From Panopea generosa (lineage: Eukaryota; Mollusca; Bivalvia; Adapedonta; Hiatellidae), in contig CM055901.1 of NCBI GenBank assembly GCA_029582155.1, positions 24,771,657-24,835,656 of the forward strand: 64,000 bases of DNA. The letters run 5' to 3'. Shown here one piece after another: positions 60,780-64,000 of the stretch (positions within the stretch are counted from its first letter, which is position 1; each line of letters opens with the position of its first letter). The notes beneath the pieces are model-generated. The model was not told the origin of the DNA. It did not search any database and worked only from the letters and a program-made list of their open reading frames with translations. The translations under genes and the position numbers were made by a program.

Positions 60780-62120
60780 ATCTGAATGTGTCTTACATGG
60801 AAAAAAGAGTCTCAATAAGTCTGAATGTGTCATGCACAGAAAGATGAGTCCCAATAAGTCTGAATGTGTCATGCATGGAAAGATGAGTCTCAGTAAGTCT
60901 GAGTGCGTCATGTATGGAAAGATGAGTCCCAATAAGTCTGAATGTGTCATGCATGGAAAGATGAGTCTCAATAAGTCTGAATGTGTCATGCACAGAAAGA
61001 TGAGTCCCAATAAGTCTGAATGTGTCATGTATGGAAAGATGAGTCCCAATAAGTCTGAATGTGTTATGCACAGAAAGATGAGTCCCAATAAGTCTGAATG
61101 TGTCATGCATGGAAAGATGAGTCTCAATAAGTCTGAATGTGTCATGCATCGAAAGATGAGTCTCAATAAGTCTGAGTGTGTCATGTATGGAAAGATGAGT
61201 ATCAGTAAGTCTGAATGTGTCATACATGGAAACATGAGTATCAATAAGTCTGAATATGTCATACATGAAAAGATGAGTATCAGTAAGTCTGAATGTGTCA
61301 TACATGAAAAGATGAGTCTCAATAAGGTTGAATGTGTCATACATGGAAACATGACTATCAATAAGTCTGAATGTGTCATACATGGAAAGATGAGTCTCAA
61401 TAAGTCTGAATGTGTCTTACATGGAAAGATGACTATCAATAACTCTAAATGTGTCATGCATAAACAGATGAGTATCAATAAGTCTGAATGTGTCATACAT
61501 GGAAAGATGAGTATCAGTAAGTCTGAATGTGTCATACATGGAAAGATGACTATCAGTTAGTCTGAATGTGTCATGCATGGAAAGATGAGTATCAATAAGT
61601 CTGAATGTGTCATACATGGAAAAATGACTATCAATAAGTCTGAATGTGTCATGCATGGAAAGATGAGTATCAGTAAGTCTGAATGTGTCATGCATGGAAA
61701 GATGAGTCTTAATAAGTCTGAATGTATGTCATGCATAGGAAGATTAGTCTGAATATGTCTGAAGTGTCATATATGGAAAGATGAGTGTAAATAAATCTGA
61801 ATATGTCATGCATGGAAAGGTGATCTGAACATGTCTGAATGTTTCATACATGGAAAGATGGTCTAAACATTTCATGCATGGGAAGATGGTATGTTTCATG
61901 CATAAAAAAAGATGGTCTAAATGATTCATGCATGGAAAGATGGTCTGAATGTTTCTTGCATAGAAAGATGGTCTGAATGGTTCATGCATGGAAAGATGGT
62001 ATGAATGTTTCATGCATGGAAAGATGGTCTGAATGGTTCATGCATGGAAAGATGGTCTGAATGTTTCATGCATAGAAAGATGGTCTGAATGTATCATGCA
62101 TGGAAAGATGAGTCTGAATA
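60780..62120. repeat. 39-bp minisatellite upstream of E1
   Basis: About 34 units of AATAAGTCTGAATGTGTCAT and GCATGGAAAGATGAGTCTC. From 61,800 upward units shorten and degrade. The period is 13 codons and both strands stay open for over 250 codons, without any sign of coding selection. Confidence 0.96.
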
Positions 62121-62737
62121 TATCATACATGTGAAAATGACTTGAATATAAAGACCATAAATACAACTCAACTTTACAGCTGTACAACTCAACAGCTGTA
62201 TAATACAAGCCCTGTGTTCTGCCTCTGGCTATAAAGACCATGCAAACAACCACTACCAGCCAATTAAATATCTCCATAGTATGGCTGTGTGTATAAATAC
62301 ACAAAACAGCAACACAAACAAAATAAAACATCTATTGATTGTGTTCATTAAAGAATCATGGAATTAATTACTCCGGTCGACCACTTCCTAAAGTTTACCA
62401 TCATGTCCCCTATGTACTTTTATTGCTTTAAATGCTATACAAGATCTACGTATTGATAGAATAGTGCATTCTGGGCTGTATGCGTTTTTCTTCAAATGTT
62501 TATCGAGGCAACAATTTAGAGACAGGAAACAAGTAAAATTCCAAACAGTTTTGACAGAAAACATGAAATATTATTGACACAACATTATTGATTTAATAAA
62601 ACGAGCAATAAAAGTGCACCGGTTGTGCATCTGATCCAGATATAAAACATCTTCAAACATAAAGTATTGAAATATTAGGGACATTGTACATATGAGACAC
62701 ATTTAAGATACAAGCATATAATTATGTGAACGGTAAA
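62121..62737. other. Intron upstream of E1, unique
   Basis: No dystrobrevin upstream exon recognised here. Confidence 0.5.
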
Positions 62738-63670
62738 CAAGAAATGTCACTGGTAAGAGTCACATGCCACCCCCATCCCCAAATTGCCTGTTAAAATAAA
62801 AAAATATTTTATAATAGATACGGATTTAAATGTATCAATGAATATCAAGAGTTATAGACTGACATTTCGAACTAGATATGCAAATTCATGTTTTCTTACA
62901 TTAAAGTGTGACCTTGACCTTTGTGTGACCATGACTGGGTATTTCTACAAATAAATGAAGGTGACATCATCATGAACTGTTGATCACTTATGTAAAGATA
63001 TTTCAAAATCCCTCAATGTAAGACAAAGTTACAGGCCAGGAATGAATTAACAAACAAGTGACCTTGACCTTTAAGGTAAAGTTCCAGGTATTAGACACGA
63101 CACATCGTCATGTCATGTTGATCAATTGCGCCAAGTGTTTTTGAAATCCATTCATGTATGACAAAGTTACAGGCCTGACATGAAATCTCACACAGACTCA
63201 AAGTGTGTCAAATAAACTTAAAGTGTGACCTTGACCTTTGAGATAGGGCGTGGGGTTTTATGATCACTTGTCATCATGTCATGCTGATGAATGGAGCCAA
63301 GTGTTTTTGAAATTTATCCATAGGTGACAAAGTTACAGAGAGGACTCCAAATTTCAAACAGACTGAAAGTGTTGTCAAACAAAGTTAAAAGCTGACTTTG
63401 ACCTTTGAGGTGGAAGTTTGGGTTTTACAACCACACGTTGTCATGCTGATGAATTGAGCCAAGTATTTTTAAAATTTATCCAATAGGTGACAAAGTTACA
63501 TACTGGACACGAAATCTCACACAAGACTCAAAATGTTGTCAAACAAACTTAATATGTGACCTTGACATTTGATCATTTGCAGCAAGTACTTTTAAAATCC
63601 ATCTATGCATGAAAAAGGCTGGACAAGAAATACAGGATGGAAGGATGGACACTGCGATTACTATATGCCT
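62738..63670 (+). mobile_element. Pearl-like dispersed repeat, long form
   Basis: It starts AACAAGAAATGTCACTGGTA and ends GGATGGACACTGCGATTACT and ATATGCC, the same termini as the short element at 12,075-12,262. Between them are about five modules of 150-167 bp, each with TGACCTTGA or a one-base variant (62,909; 63,059; 63,226; 63,393; 63,557), CTGATGAATTGAGCCAAGT-like and GACAAAGTTACAG words. Confidence 0.8.
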
Positions 63671-63694
63671 GTACTATAAAAAAGATGAGATACA

Positions 63695-63850
63695 TTGGTC
63701 ACAATATACATAGGACACAAGATACATACTAAGGACACATGATACATTGGGGACATGATACTTAGGGGACAGGATACATAGAGGACATTATATATAGCGG
63801 ACAAGATACATAGAGGACAGGATATATAGGATAATGTTTTAAATACTTGG
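63695..63850. repeat. Short 17-18-bp tandem repeat
   Basis: About eight loose units of GGACACATGATACATAG type. Confidence 0.75.
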
Positions 63851-64000
63851 TACAAAGTGTATACTAGGTGATGAGGTTTATATGAAAAAAAGGTACATAG
63901 GGGATGAGTAATGTATGAAACGGTACAGGGTAGAGGACAAAATGTGCATAGTGGAAGTCCATATGGTACACAGCATATACTAGAGGATGTTTAAATCCTA

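Noticed and set aside
60697-61695. Open frames over 250 codons on both strands in the 39-bp array
   Set aside because: Both strands open at once is a property of the 13-codon period, not coding selection.
1-64000. LINE or other reverse-transcriptase elements
   Set aside because: No reverse transcriptase, endonuclease or integrase motifs were seen in any frame; only SINEs and DNA-type elements are supported.

Overview
This is a eukaryotic, AT-rich window with no prokaryotic features. It carries introns with GT...AG borders, tRNA-derived SINEs, TIR elements and much minisatellite DNA. Dispersed repeats built from roughly 160-bp modules resemble those known from bivalves (Pearl/BIV160-like), so a bivalve mollusc is the best guess; this rests on repeat style only.

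One host gene is recognisable, a dystrobrevin (DTNA/DTNB orthologue) on the minus strand. Eight internal exons lie at 60,563-60,350, 54,082-53,997, 53,558-53,407, 49,356-49,248, 41,179-41,013, 37,946-37,819, 25,121-25,032 and 23,574-23,463. All junctions are in phase and together they give about 352 codons: EF-hand-like region, ZZ zinc finger, linker and the start of the conserved HRLIARYAARLAA block. The N-terminal exon(s) lie beyond 64,000 or were not recognised. The C-terminal coiled-coil exons were not found between 1 and 23,462.

The rest is intron and repeats. From left to right: a 58-bp array (1-3,929), mostly unique DNA with SINE copies (to 9,980), a 28-bp array, a 61-bp array, a 29-bp array (19,388-21,955), the last two exons separated by a 22-bp array, a long intron with Pearl-like repeats and several MITE/foldback elements (25,122-37,818), a 45-bp array attached to the ZZ exon, 161-, 61- and 92-bp arrays (42,596-48,760), a 69-bp array attached to the EF-hand exon (49,859-53,406), a 4.9-kb TIR element (54,898-59,780), a 39-bp array (60,780-62,120) and a Pearl-like repeat near the right edge. 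Tandem arrays make up about 37% of the window by my sums.

The most striking observation is that two of these arrays are tandem copies of the gene's own exon/intron junctions. The 69-bp unit is the last 51 bp of an EF-hand exon plus the first 18 bp of its intron. The 45-bp unit carries the end of the ZZ exon and its GTAAGT donor. Each intron therefore begins with dozens of copies of its authentic 5' splice site. A third array (92 bp) is an amplified tRNA-Leu/Ser-type SINE head.
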